Below are positions 7,369 through 18,120 of a stretch of DNA of 64,000 nt, piece by piece. The translations under genes and the position numbers were made by a program. The notes under the pieces were generated by a model. The model saw only the letters and a program-made list of their open reading frames with translations. It made no database searches and was not told the DNA's origin. Every line of letters begins with the position of its first letter. The stretch's first letter is position 1. The stretch covers positions 18,709 to 82,708 of the forward strand of contig NZ_JARKVC010000032.1 of assembly GCF_029851875.1 (NCBI RefSeq). Reading direction: 5' to 3'. This DNA is from Actinomyces sp. Lineage in GTDB: Bacteria; Actinomycetota; Actinomycetes; Actinomycetales; Actinomycetaceae.

Positions 7369-9792
7369 TCACTCCTGCGAGTCGTCCTCGGTAGTGTCCT
7401 GGCTCGCGTCCTGGGCCCCACGGCGACGCGCCACGAGCACCCCGCCAGCGCCAAGCAGACCGATGACGGCCAGCGCGCCGATGCCGATCGACGCACCCGT
7501 GTTGGCGAGCTTGTTCTTCGGGGTCTTGACGACGGGCGTGCCGTCAATCTCCTCCGCGTTGTTGCTCGGCGCCACCTGCGGCACCTCCAGCTGCGGCGCC
7601 AGCTCAAGCTGACGGGTCGTGCCGTCGTTGTTGGTGACCACCAGGGCCAGAGTGCCAGGCAGCGCGGCAGCCTGGTCGCTGGCGCCAGTGACTACCGAGG
7701 AGTCAGCCGGCAGGTCCTGCGGCACGGCGAAGCGCAGGACGGCCGTGCCCGTGCTGGGCAGCCCGGAGGTCACGAGCGTGCGGTCGACATCCGCCCGAGC
7801 CAGGACCCTGCTCGTCCCGTCAGGCAGGGCGAGGACGACCTCCACGGACTTCGCGGCGCCGCCGGCCTGCTGCTCAACGGCGTTGGAGAAGCTCAGGCCC
7901 GTGAGGCGAATGGTGGCCTGTCGCCGCTGCTGGTCCTGCGTCACCGAGACACCGATCTGGCGCTTGGCGTAGCTGGCAGTGAGGTTGCCGGCGTCCTGGA
8001 GGTACTCGCTGGTGGCGTCCAGGTCGATGATGCCGGTGTTGGTGAAGGGCGCGGCCTTGAAGGCGGCGAAGTTGTCGCCCCCGGCCAGGAGGAAGGAGTT
8101 GGAGGCGACGACGACCTTGGCGTCGTCAGCCAGCGGGACGCCGTCAACGTAGACGGCCTTGATCAGGCCCGTGCGGTCGGCTGTGCCGTCAGCCTGCACG
8201 GCGTCCGCCACGTCCTGGTTGACGAAGACGCTCACGTTGCCGGACACGCCGAGCGTGAGCACGGCCCGGGAGGAACCCGCTGGTTGCCACTGCTCGGCCA
8301 GGATCTGGCGCAGCTGGGCCCCGGTGTAGGTGCCGTAGCCCAGCTCGTTACCGAAGGGCTGGACGGTGTAGGCCTCACCGTAGGTCAACTCACCCTTGGC
8401 GTAGTCCGCACGCACACCGCCGGGGTTCATGACGCCCACGAAGTGGTCGCCAGAGGCGGTGGTGTTCTTCTTCACCCACCAGGCGAAGGAGTCAGCGATG
8501 AGGTTGGAGGCGGTGGACTCGGTACCACGGTTCGAGCCGGTGGAGTCAACACTGCTGTCCGTCATCTGCGTGCCGCGCAGGAAGTCTGAGCCGAGCGTCG
8601 CCACGACGTTCTTGCCAGCCTCGTCAGAGTCGGTCTTCGCCTTCTCGACGATCGCGCCCACGCCGTATGCGTCCTGGCAGCCGGTCAGGCCCACCAGGGA
8701 GGTGTTCTCAGCGCTGCGGTCCGTGACGCTGACCTTGCCGGCCGCGTCCTTGGAGACGTTCAGGGTGATGTTGCCCAGCACGTTGCCGTAGTGGTCAGGC
8801 TGGACGACGGCGATCTTGGTGCCCTGGGTGGAGTCGACCACCTTGGCGAAGGGCACGTGGGTGTGGCCGGCGACGACGGCGTCCACCGCGCCGTTGAACT
8901 GGTGCCCGTAGATCTCGGCGTCCTCGTGCGCCAGGACCACGACGACGTCGGCCTCGCCGTTGTCCTCGTCGCCGTCCTTGAGAGCCGCGGCACGCTCGTT
9001 GGCAGTCTGCGTGGCGTCGGCTACCGTCAGGCCGTCCAGCGCCTGGGCGGAGACGAGGCTCGGCAGCTCGTCGGTCACGACGCCCACGAAGCCCACACGC
9101 ACGCCGTCGACCTCCTTGACGAAGGTGCCGTTGCCCTGCCCCTGCGAACTGAGCGCGGCGTTGCCGGTGACGTTGGCGGAGAGCACCGGGGCGTTGAGGG
9201 CCGGGAGAATGCGGTCAGTCAGGTCCGTGATGCCGCGGTCGAACTCGTGGTTGCCCGTGGCGGTCACGTCCAGACCGATGGCGTTGAGGGCGTCGATGGT
9301 CGGCTGGTCCTGGAGGATGGAGGAGATGTAGGCCGAGCCGCCCACGTTGTCTCCTGCGGAGACGAAGAGAGTGTTCTTGTTGGCCTCCCGCGCCGTCTTG
9401 ACCGCGCAGGCCAGGCCGGCAGCCCCACCGGTGACCTCCTTCTTGGTCCCGTCCTTGAGGGACTCGGTGTCCTTAAGGAGGTGGCCGTGGAAGTCCGTGA
9501 TACCGAGGATGTTGATCGTCGTGGTTGACGGCGCCGTGGCTGCCGCCTCCTCGCCGTCGGCGGGAGCAGCCTGCTCGGCCCGGACGGCCTCCGAGCCGTC
9601 GGGGCCGGTGGCGGCAGGCTCGGGCTGGGCGTTCGGCTCAGCCTCAGCCTGACTGGTCTCAGCCGGCTGCGTCGAGCTGGTCTCGGACAGGTCAGGAGCA
9701 GGCTGGGAGTCAGCGGCGGCAACAGGAGCGAGGGAACCGACGGCCAGCGCCGCGATGGCGAGGCTCGTCGTCGTGCGTGAGAGAAGACGCAT
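7369..9792 (-). CDS. Cell-wall-anchored bifunctional metallophosphatase/5'-nucleotidase (UshA type)
   Basis: 807 residues. A Sec signal peptide (first about 27, ending AAADS) is followed by an acidic, Ala/Glu-rich linker. The metallophosphatase domain begins with INILGITDFHGHL and includes VSAGDNVGGSA, TGNHEFDRG and VVAGHTHVPF, all metal-binding motifs. The 5'-nucleotidase C-terminal domain (about 400-560) carries MNPGGVRADYAKGELTYGEAYTVQPFGNEL. The C-terminus has KLANTG near residue 760, a hydrophobic helix and an RRR tail, a class C/E-like sortase signal. It should hydrolyse extracellular nucleotides to nucleosides, feeding purine salvage beside purF-purM. No sortase is in the window. Confidence 0.93.
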   Translation of the reverse strand: MRLLSRTTTSLAIAALAVGSLAPVAAADSQPAPDLSETSSTQPAETSQAEAEPNAQPEPAATGPDGSEAVRAEQAAPADGEEAAATAPSTTTINILGITDFHGHLLKDTESLKDGTKKEVTGGAAGLACAVKTAREANKNTLFVSAGDNVGGSAYISSILQDQPTIDALNAIGLDVTATGNHEFDRGITDLTDRILPALNAPVLSANVTGNAALSSQGQGNGTFVKEVDGVRVGFVGVVTDELPSLVSAQALDGLTVADATQTANERAAALKDGDEDNGEADVVVVLAHEDAEIYGHQFNGAVDAVVAGHTHVPFAKVVDSTQGTKIAVVQPDHYGNVLGNITLNVSKDAAGKVSVTDRSAENTSLVGLTGCQDAYGVGAIVEKAKTDSDEAGKNVVATLGSDFLRGTQMTDSSVDSTGSNRGTESTASNLIADSFAWWVKKNTTASGDHFVGVMNPGGVRADYAKGELTYGEAYTVQPFGNELGYGTYTGAQLRQILAEQWQPAGSSRAVLTLGVSGNVSVFVNQDVADAVQADGTADRTGLIKAVYVDGVPLADDAKVVVASNSFLLAGGDNFAAFKAAPFTNTGIIDLDATSEYLQDAGNLTASYAKRQIGVSVTQDQQRRQATIRLTGLSFSNAVEQQAGGAAKSVEVVLALPDGTSRVLARADVDRTLVTSGLPSTGTAVLRFAVPQDLPADSSVVTGASDQAAALPGTLALVVTNNDGTTRQLELAPQLEVPQVAPSNNAEEIDGTPVVKTPKNKLANTGASIGIGALAVIGLLGAGGVLVARRRGAQDASQDTTEDDSQE

Positions 9793-9948
9793 GGAAGGTC
9801 CTAGCGAGTGGGGACAGGGTTCACTACCAAACTACGCACCCGCCAGTCCCATGCCTAGAGCGCCACACGAGTGTTCACGAAGTTGTCACTTTCCCAGTGT
9901 CCTGCTACTCGCCACCTCAATCCGTCCTGGACGTGCGGCCGGTGAACG

Positions 9949-9987
9949 CCGAGTACCCCCAACAGCACTGGCTGTGGGGGTACTCGG
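9949..9987 (-). terminator. Hairpin terminator of gdhA
   Basis: A strong stem CCGAGTACCCCCA / TGGGGGTACTCGG with a short loop lies about 70 bp downstream of the minus-strand gdhA stop and upstream of the nucleotidase promoter region. Confidence 0.65.
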
Positions 9988-10054
9988 TGGCGCCGGCAGG
10001 GAACGGTCCTCTCAGGGAAGCCCGCTCAGGGAGGCACAGAGGTGTCCAGGTTGC

Positions 10055-11573
<1,519 letters not shown>

Positions 11574-11638
11574 GTACCGGCGAACCAAGATAGTGTGCCA
11601 TCTGGACAGACCCGTTTCTTTGAAAAGAGAGCCACAGC

Positions 11639-12764
11639 ATGACCCCCCCCCCAAGATCCAACGGTCACCGCCGTCATCCCCGATCTCGCCTACCAGTATG
11701 ACGGCAGGTGGTACCTCGACACCAAGACTGTCACTGGACTGGTAGAGCAGTACCGCACCTGGTCATCGCCCGTGCACGTCGTGGCCCGGGCCTCAGGCAG
11801 CACTCGGCCACCGGGACCGAATTTCTCGGAGGCATCCTTCGACGGGCTGCCCCTCACCCTGGTGACTACCCAGGACATCGCCCGTGCCATCACCCAGATC
11901 GGTTCAGAAATCTGGACGGTGCTCCTCTCTCCGTCGACGCTTCCTCTCCTCGAGGCCGAGCTGCCCGGCCGCTCGGTTCCCTATGCCGAGTTCGACCTGC
12001 ACAACCGCGTTCTGACCTCAACGATAGGAGCCACATCACGATTCGACTCTCTGCGTATCCGTCTTGGACTGCTCCGACGCGAGCGTGCGCTCAGGAACGC
12101 GGTACGCCATGCAGCGGGTATCCAGTGCAACGGTCGTGTCGCCTATGACGCCTACGGACACCTCAACCCGCACAGCCTGCTCTTCTTTGACTCGCGAGTC
12201 GCAGAGTCCACGATTCCCGAGCAGCCCGCCCCGATGCACAGCACCCTGCAACTAGCCTTTTCCGGTCGTCTCATCCCGCAGAAGGGTGTCCTTGATGCCA
12301 TTGAGGCGTTCTCTCTGGCACGGCACCAGGGCTTGAACGCAAGTCTTCACGTCTTCGGCAGCGGTAAGCTGGGGGACCAGATCCCCCACGATGACCCAGG
12401 TATTGTCATCCATGGCTCAGTCCCCTACCGTCCGGACTGGGTGAGCTTCATGTCTACAGAGATTGATGCACTCCTGATTCCACATCGCCAGGGCGATCCG
12501 TCTTGCACCTATATCGAAGGTATGGGCTGCGGACTACCGTTCATCTCCTACACGAACGACACCGCCTCTGACCTTGCCGCCAAGTCCTCCGCCGGCTGGA
12601 CAGCCCCGCTTGGGGACACTGAGGCACTGGCCCGGCTACTCCTCGACCTCCAGCGCGCTCCCGAGCGCGTGATGAAGGCCAAGTACGCTGCTCTGGCATT
12701 CGCAAGGCAACACTCGTTTGAGCGTGAGTCAGCCATGCGCGCAGCGCATCTACGCGCATGCTGA
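11639..12764 (+). CDS. Glycosyltransferase (GT4-like) out of frame at a C10 tract; candidate phase-variable gene
   Basis: The ORF track gives a 330-residue GT4-like protein from a GTG at 11772 that has no ribosome-binding site. Upstream, ATG at 11639 has an AAGAGAG-type site and is followed at once by A and ten C. As written, this ATG frame stops after 20 codons (TGA at 11699). With nine C (or twelve) it reads MTPPQDPTVTAVIPDLAYQY and joins the glycosyltransferase frame, giving about 374 residues. A TGA overlaps the ATG in the glycosyltransferase frame, so no other upstream start exists. Donor-domain motifs include LAFSGRLIPQKGVLDAI and PSCTYIEGMGCGLPFISY. Either the gene is in an OFF phase or the tract was miscounted. 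Confidence 0.8.
11643..11652 (+). repeat. C10 homopolymer tract in the glycosyltransferase start region
   Basis: Ten consecutive C follow ATGA. Loss of one C restores the reading frame. Long poly-C tracts in 5' coding sequence are a known slipped-strand contingency signal in other bacteria. Confidence 0.85.
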
Positions 12765-12977
12765 CAACTCACCCTGCAGCCGCTCACGACAGAGCCCCCG
12801 CCCCAGATCGAAGGTGCCGTTGGCGATGCCCACCGCGTGCGTCGTGTCCATTGCAAGGGGCCGAGGAGACGAGCGTGAGCATCACGGGCTCGCTCTTGCC
12901 AAAGACATTCCCAGCCTTGAAGACAGCCTCACTAAACGGCCTAGACCCATCCAGGGCTCAGGGGCTCTCCCTAAGAA

Positions 12978-14162
12978 TCAGCTGGCCACCTGGAGCACAC
13001 CCCGTGCCACAAGCTCCTGAGCCGCGCGGGCAACCATCGATCGAGACTCCGGGTGCTCCCCCATCATCGCGACGACCTGGTCATGAAGCTGGGCGAGCGT
13101 GGCGGGCTCGTCAAGCGCGGTCCAGAGCGCCGCGCCCGCTCCTCCCAGTGTCACTGGTGTACGCCCAAAGAGCAGGACAACTCTGCCCTCAGACTCCACC
13201 CCATCGTCCCAGGGCGTCCTGACCAGTGCCTCCTCTGGTTGCAGGGGAGGGCGCTCGCACACATGGAGCTCACTCGCTCCGGTCGCGTCGCCCTTCAACG
13301 CCCGTCCGGGCCTGTGTGTCCACTGCGGCCCCGGCGCGTTGCTCGGCTGCACCAGGGCACGTAGGAGCTCCGCGCACTCCAGCTGGTCGCTGAAGCGCAG
13401 CAGCCAGGGCCCACCAGCCAGGGTCAGCACCTGACTCAGGACACGTAGTGGGTCCTTGAGTGCGTAGAGCGAGGAACTCTGCGCGATCGCCGTCTCCAAG
13501 GCCTCAGCCAGGCTGATCGGGACGAGCTCGTTGCCTTCGGTCACACGCTCGGCCAGCACGAGTGCCGCGAGAGCAGCCTCCGTGTCGGGACGGATCGAGG
13601 TGAGCCCGAGGTCCGCTGGAGCGTGGTCCCTTTTTCTCCGCGCCAGGCCCGTTACCGCAGGATCGTCCTCAATGAGTGACAGGGGCTTGGGATAGGCGAT
13701 GACGCCCATGTCCCGGGGACGGACCGCCAGGGTCTCATCCGTGACGTATCCGAAGCCGTCCGTCAGTCGCTGGCAGAAAGTGGTCTTTCCTGTTCCTGAG
13801 GCCGCGATGATGCCCACGACCGGTGAGGGGAGGCCATCAGGTTGTGCAGCTCCTGGCGCAGGGAAGGGGACCAGACCTGCAGCGTGGAACATCAGCAGCT
13901 CACCCGCTGCCCGACGGATGGCGAACCAGGTCAGGTGCTGGGAGACAGAATAGGTGTGGTCCAGGCGCTGGTCCCCTAGCACGAGATCCTCCGGCCCGCA
14001 CTCGTGCCCAGCCTCTGGTGGAAGAAGGCGGATGACATCATCCTGCGGGCTATCGGCCGCTACGGCACAGTCCTGCCACAGCCACTCAATCTGGCGGGAG
14101 ACGGCTGGAAGAAGCCGGCTGGCATCGACGTCAATACGCCGACCTAGCAGAAGAAGCTGCAC
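12978..14162 (-). CDS. HprK-related P-loop kinase fused to a C-terminal PqqD-like domain
   Basis: 394 residues, probable GTG start. The central domain resembles the C-terminal kinase domain of HPr kinase: a His-rich approach (LLMFHAAGLV), the P-loop GIIAASGTGKTTFCQRL near residue 140, then GYVTDETLAVRP, as in HprK-related kinase A. The last 80 or so residues (VVLLFGRTPVTLGGAGAALWTALDEPATLAQLHDQV, ending ARGVLQV) fit the PqqD/RiPP-recognition winged-helix fold. It probably phosphorylates an unidentified partner presented by the PqqD-like domain. A separate PqqD protein and a nucleotidyltransferase lie 4-5 kb away in the same locus. The true substrate is unknown. Confidence 0.75.
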   Translation of the reverse strand: MQLLLLGRRIDVDASRLLPAVSRQIEWLWQDCAVAADSPQDDVIRLLPPEAGHECGPEDLVLGDQRLDHTYSVSQHLTWFAIRRAAGELLMFHAAGLVPFPAPGAAQPDGLPSPVVGIIAASGTGKTTFCQRLTDGFGYVTDETLAVRPRDMGVIAYPKPLSLIEDDPAVTGLARRKRDHAPADLGLTSIRPDTEAALAALVLAERVTEGNELVPISLAEALETAIAQSSSLYALKDPLRVLSQVLTLAGGPWLLRFSDQLECAELLRALVQPSNAPGPQWTHRPGRALKGDATGASELHVCERPPLQPEEALVRTPWDDGVESEGRVVLLFGRTPVTLGGAGAALWTALDEPATLAQLHDQVVAMMGEHPESRSMVARAAQELVARGVLQVAS

Positions 14163-14327
14163 AACGAGGACCTGTCGGAGGGAGTGGTATCAGGAGCGAT
14201 GGTAGCGTGGCGACAGCTGACGGGGCCATCACACGCTTGTCCGGATGTCCTTGGCCGGTGCGCCCAGTCAGGAATCGATCCACATGATGGCGGATGTCAC
14301 CGCCCTGACAACGCGGAAGGTGATCGA

Positions 14328-15596
14328 ATGGCGAGTCATCATTCGGCGGACCAAGAACGTTCCCGCTCAGGGACTCATAGACATCGATCCCGCCGCCACG
14401 GTGCTACCAGGCCCGCTGTTCCTGTCACGACGACTGAGGAGTACCTCGAGGGTCTCGGCTCTGTGTCAGACCTCTTCGGTGACGAGGCTCCGCAGGCACC
14501 TCACGACGAGCCCCCACGACGACGTCGGCGACGCAAGAAGGGGGCCTGGTACTCCCGCCACAAGGCCCTGACAGTCGTGCTCGTCCTCTTCCTCGTCATG
14601 GCACTGGGCGTGGGCGCAGGGGCGCTCTGGCTCCGTCAGGCCCTGAGCTCGATGAGCTCCTTGGGTGATCCGTTCGCCGCCCTGCCCTCCCGCGCCCCCT
14701 ACGCCACTACCGCTGCGGCGGAAGATCCGGTGACCTTCCTTGTGCTCGGCTCCGACTCACGAATCAACACCTCGGACCCCTCTCAGTGGGAGGTGGGCGC
14801 CCAGCGCACCGACACGATCATGCTCGTCCAGGTCGCCGGGGACCGTCGCAGCGTCAACGTCATGTCGATCCCACGTGACTCGTGGGTGACAATTCCTGCC
14901 AATGACGTGGTTGACCACGACTCCCAGGCGAAGATCAACGCCGCCTACTCCTGGGGAGGCCCGACGCTTCTGATCCAGACGGTGGAGAACGTCACGGGCA
15001 TCCACATCGACCATTTCGCGGTCGCTAACTTTGAGTCCTTCAAGAAGCTGACTGATGACCTCGGAGGTGTCGAGATCACCTTGACCCAGCCGCTGGACCT
15101 GCGCGGCACCCAGGACGCCGCGACGTCAGACACGGTGCTTGAGCCCGGCACACACACCCTGACCGGCGAGCAGGCGCTCATCTATGCTCGTGAGCGCTAC
15201 ACGCTGCCCAACGGCGACTTCGACCGGATCAAGCGTCAGCAGAACTGGATGCGTGCCATCCTCAAGGCGATGATCAGCAAGGACACGCTGACCAGTCCGA
15301 GCAAGCTGGCCAGCCTCATCACGACAATCAAGGACACCGTCGCGACCGACCAGGCCTTCACCGCCTCGGAGATGACGGCCTTGGCGACCTCGCTCCAAGG
15401 CCTGCGGTCTGACGACGTGCAGTTCTTCCAGGCCCCGGTCACCGGGACGAGCATGTCCGAGGACGGACAGTCCATCGTGCTGCTTGATATCCCTACGCTG
15501 TCAGCCGTCTCAGCGGCATTCCAGAACGACACCCTGACGGACTACGTCTCGAAGAACTCAGACAAGCTCAACATGCTTGGCGGCCAGGTGAACTGA
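14328..15596 (+). CDS. LCP (LytR-CpsA-Psr) family glycopolymer transferase
   Basis: 422 residues from the ATG at 14328, which has GGAAGG 8 nt upstream; the track start at 14184 adds unconserved sequence. The N-terminal cytoplasmic region is basic (RRRRRRKK), followed by one membrane helix near residues 85-107. The LCP domain carries FLVLGSDSR, RTDTIMLVQV, VNVMSIPRDSWV, AYSWGGP and ALIYARERYTLPNGDFDRIKRQQ, with the Arg/Asp residues that bind the polyprenyl diphosphate. It acts outside the membrane, moving finished polymer from its lipid carrier to peptidoglycan. Its place inside the capsule locus suggests it anchors that polymer. Confidence 0.93.
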   Translation: MASHHSADQERSRSGTHRHRSRRHGATRPAVPVTTTEEYLEGLGSVSDLFGDEAPQAPHDEPPRRRRRRKKGAWYSRHKALTVVLVLFLVMALGVGAGALWLRQALSSMSSLGDPFAALPSRAPYATTAAAEDPVTFLVLGSDSRINTSDPSQWEVGAQRTDTIMLVQVAGDRRSVNVMSIPRDSWVTIPANDVVDHDSQAKINAAYSWGGPTLLIQTVENVTGIHIDHFAVANFESFKKLTDDLGGVEITLTQPLDLRGTQDAATSDTVLEPGTHTLTGEQALIYARERYTLPNGDFDRIKRQQNWMRAILKAMISKDTLTSPSKLASLITTIKDTVATDQAFTASEMTALATSLQGLRSDDVQFFQAPVTGTSMSEDGQSIVLLDIPTLSAVSAAFQNDTLTDYVSKNSDKLNMLGGQVN

Positions 15597-15629
15597 TCCT
15601 TCGAGCGAAGACAGATCCAGGCTGAATCC

Positions 15630-15672
15630 GCGGGCGGCTCCACCCATATCGGGGATGGAGCCGCCCGCTTTT
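15630..15672. terminator. Bidirectional hairpin between LCP and BY-kinase genes
   Basis: A perfect GCGGGCGGCTCCA / TGGAGCCGCCCGC stem followed by TTTT separates two convergent genes and can serve both strands. Confidence 0.8.
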
Positions 15673-15702
15673 CTACGAGTGCTTCCGTCAGCCGCAGCCC
15701 GA

Positions 15703-17430
15703 CTAGCCGTTCCTCAGGCTACGACGTGTAGGACGGTCGGGATCCGCAGCTGTTGCCCTGCGGGTGACGGGAATCTGTGGCGGCAGCGCTGCGGCCTCCG
15801 GCTCCTGAGAGGACGGAGCGGCATGACGACGCGAGGCGCGCCTGGCGGACGAGTCGGGCTCTGCCGCACGTTCGGGGACTGACAGCGGCGCGTTAGGCAG
15901 ATCAGGCTGCTCCTCCACCACCATCTCACCGAAGCCAGCGCTGCGCCGCTTACGACGCCTTGGGAAGATCCCCAGGAACTTGCCGCGCTCATTGCCGTAC
16001 TCATAGTAGTTGTGCCCGTAGCTGCCGTAGCCGTAGCCGTAGTAGACGCTGCCAAGCTGACGACGTGAGGCACGGTTGAGAACGACACCGAGCAGGCGGG
16101 CGTCAACCTGCTTGAGGACCTTCGCGCACAGGCGAGCCTGCTCCTTGAAGGTCCCACCCACCTCCATGACCACGATCGCACCGTCAGCCAGTCCGGCAAG
16201 AAGGCCGGCATCGGTGACCGGCAACAGCGGCGGCGCGTCAAGGATCACGATCGCTTCCTCCGTCAGGCGGTCAAGGAGCGCCTTCATGCGCTGGGACCCC
16301 AGCAGCTCGGAGGGGTTCGGAGGGATACGACCAGCAGTGATGACGCGTAGGTGCGGCTGGTCCTTGACCGGCTGAGCCACCTGAGCCACCTGCATGTCCC
16401 CAGCAAGCACCTGGGTCAGGCCGACTGCCCCGTCTAGCTCAAAGATCTTGTGCTCCACAGGCTTGCGCAGGTCGCAGTCCACGAGGATCGTCCGTTGCCC
16501 GGAGGCCGCCAGCATCTGAGCGAGCACGGCAGAGACGGTGGACTTGCCTTCTCCTGGATTGGCCGAAGTCATCACGATAGCCCGAGGAGGATTGTCCACG
16601 TCCAGGAAACGGAGGTTCGTACGCAGGTGGCGCAACGCCTCAGCGGCCTCCCCGAGGCCGTCTACATGACGCCGCCCGTCCTTGTTGAGCTCGTTCGAGC
16701 GGGGGACGACGGCGAGCACCGAGGCCCCGGTCAGTTCCTCCACGTCAGAGTTGTGCCGGACGCGGTTGTCCAGGGCACGCTTGAGGAAGGCGATCAGGTA
16801 GCCGAATACCAGGCCGCCGAGCGCACCTGCCAGGGAGATCTTTGGGATGTTCGGGTAGACCGGGGTCGTCGGCACAGTCGCCTGCGCCAAGGCCACGATC
16901 TGGGTCTGAGTCGTACGGTCAGGAACGTCCACCGAAGTGGATGGTTCATTCTCCACACCGTCTGCGGCATCAGTCTGCTCTGAGGCCTGAGGCGTCGGCA
17001 CAGACAGGGACTCCAACCGGGTGACTTCAGTCCCCAAGGCCTCAACGGCAGCGTTCGCGATGTCGCGGGCTCTGGTGGCATCGTTTGAGGAGGCCGTAAT
17101 CATGATGATCGGGGAGGAGGACTGGACAGAGCCGCTTAGGGATCCGCCCAGGCTCTCCAGCCCGAGGTTCTTCGCTGTCGTCTCGGCCACTGACTGGGAG
17201 GCCACCAGTGAGGAGAAGGCCTCAGCCTTCTGCTGTGCCAACGAGTTGGCGGTGAAGGCGTCTGTACCTGCCACCACGACGAGCGCGCTCGTCGTTGCCT
17301 GATACATCCGCAGCTGCAGCTGAGCGTATCCAAAGCCAAGAGCACCACCGAGCACCGTGCAGACGATGATGAGGAGCGCATTGACCCGGGTCAGGCGCAC
17401 AAAATCCTGAATTGTCACGGCAGTGTCCAT
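15703..17430 (-). CDS. Wzz-type chain-length determinant fused to BY-kinase (capsule tyrosine autokinase)
   Basis: 575 residues. The Wzz domain is bounded by membrane helices near 17-37 and 199-216 with an extracytoplasmic loop between. The cytoplasmic kinase has Walker A ANPGEGKST near 290-298, Walker A' ILVDCDLRKP near 316-325 and Walker B IVILDAPPL near 396. A tyrosine cluster VYYGYGYGSYGHNYYEYG is the autophosphorylation tail. Unusually, about 95 basic and Pro/Ala-rich residues follow that cluster, which normally ends the protein. It controls polymer length in Wzy-dependent capsules. The phosphatase that should reset it is encoded 63 bp upstream on the same strand. Confidence 0.93.
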   Translation of the reverse strand: MDTAVTIQDFVRLTRVNALLIIVCTVLGGALGFGYAQLQLRMYQATTSALVVVAGTDAFTANSLAQQKAEAFSSLVASQSVAETTAKNLGLESLGGSLSGSVQSSSPIIMITASSNDATRARDIANAAVEALGTEVTRLESLSVPTPQASEQTDAADGVENEPSTSVDVPDRTTQTQIVALAQATVPTTPVYPNIPKISLAGALGGLVFGYLIAFLKRALDNRVRHNSDVEELTGASVLAVVPRSNELNKDGRRHVDGLGEAAEALRHLRTNLRFLDVDNPPRAIVMTSANPGEGKSTVSAVLAQMLAASGQRTILVDCDLRKPVEHKIFELDGAVGLTQVLAGDMQVAQVAQPVKDQPHLRVITAGRIPPNPSELLGSQRMKALLDRLTEEAIVILDAPPLLPVTDAGLLAGLADGAIVVMEVGGTFKEQARLCAKVLKQVDARLLGVVLNRASRRQLGSVYYGYGYGSYGHNYYEYGNERGKFLGIFPRRRKRRSAGFGEMVVEEQPDLPNAPLSVPERAAEPDSSARRASRRHAAPSSQEPEAAALPPQIPVTRRATAADPDRPTRRSLRNG

Positions 17431-17493
17431 CCTTTATGTCCCGTATGAGGACGCTTGGCGTCGTACCACTGGTCCTACACGCTAACAAGGAAC

Positions 17494-18120
17494 CTAGACC
17501 GTACGCTCCATCAAGCGGGCAAGCGTGACCAAAGGCTCGTCCAGCACTGCAGCCACACGCTCCGCCTCATCACGTGGCCGCCGGTACGGGTCGGGGACAT
17601 CCTCGCCGCTCCTTGCTACCACGCCCGTCTCATGCAGTCTCATGACGAGCTCGCGAATCTCCCAGGACTGGTCGGGGTCAGCGCCAACCAGCAGGGACCG
17701 ACCAGCCCTTCCCGCCTGGGCGAGCGTGAACACGCGAGCGTGGACCCGTGGCTCGAGGTCGAGAACGGCGTCACGGTGCCGTTTCTCCATGGTGATGATG
17801 AGGTCGGGCTCCAGCAGCATCTGAGGGTCGACGCTGCGGGACCGGTGAGCCTCGCACCAGGAACGCGGAACCCCGCGCTCCTGGGCCATCTCACTCATCT
17901 GGGGATCCATCACCCAGCGGTCAGCACCTGGGACACCAGCGCTACTGATGATCCAGGACGTCGGCGCCCCCAGATGCCTCCGCAGAACCAGCTCAGCAAA
18001 GGGGCTGCGTGAGACGTTGGCTGTACAGACGAAGAGAAGAGCATTGGCCCTGTGCCGGGGGCGACGAAAAGGTGCCACCTCGCTGTCCGAGGCATGCGGG
18101 GAGAAGATGCTGCTCATCAT
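17494..18120 (-). CDS. Low-molecular-weight protein-tyrosine phosphatase (capsule regulator)
   Basis: 208 residues, longer than the usual 150-160 because of an N-terminal extension of about 27. The catalytic loop VCTANVSRSPF supplies the CX5RS signature (Cys-32, Arg-38). DLIITMEKRHRDAV is the second conserved stretch, and VPDPYRRP contains the general-acid Asp. It should dephosphorylate the adjacent BY-kinase and so control capsule assembly. Its start overlaps the PqqD stop by 4 bp, tying a PqqD-like protein and a nucleotidyltransferase to the kinase/phosphatase pair in one transcript. Confidence 0.93.
   Translation of the reverse strand: MMSSIFSPHASDSEVAPFRRPRHRANALLFVCTANVSRSPFAELVLRRHLGAPTSWIISSAGVPGADRWVMDPQMSEMAQERGVPRSWCEAHRSRSVDPQMLLEPDLIITMEKRHRDAVLDLEPRVHARVFTLAQAGRAGRSLLVGADPDQSWEIRELVMRLHETGVVARSGEDVPDPYRRPRDEAERVAAVLDEPLVTLARLMERTV

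Noticed and set aside
6913-8589. 558-residue plus-strand ORF opposite the 5'-nucleotidase
   Set aside because: Shadow of the nucleotidase and sterol-carrier genes.
12832-13020. Small plus-strand ORF as a precursor peptide for the PqqD/HprK system
   Set aside because: No ribosome-binding site, it overlaps the kinase gene 3' end, and it lacks a leader/core pattern.
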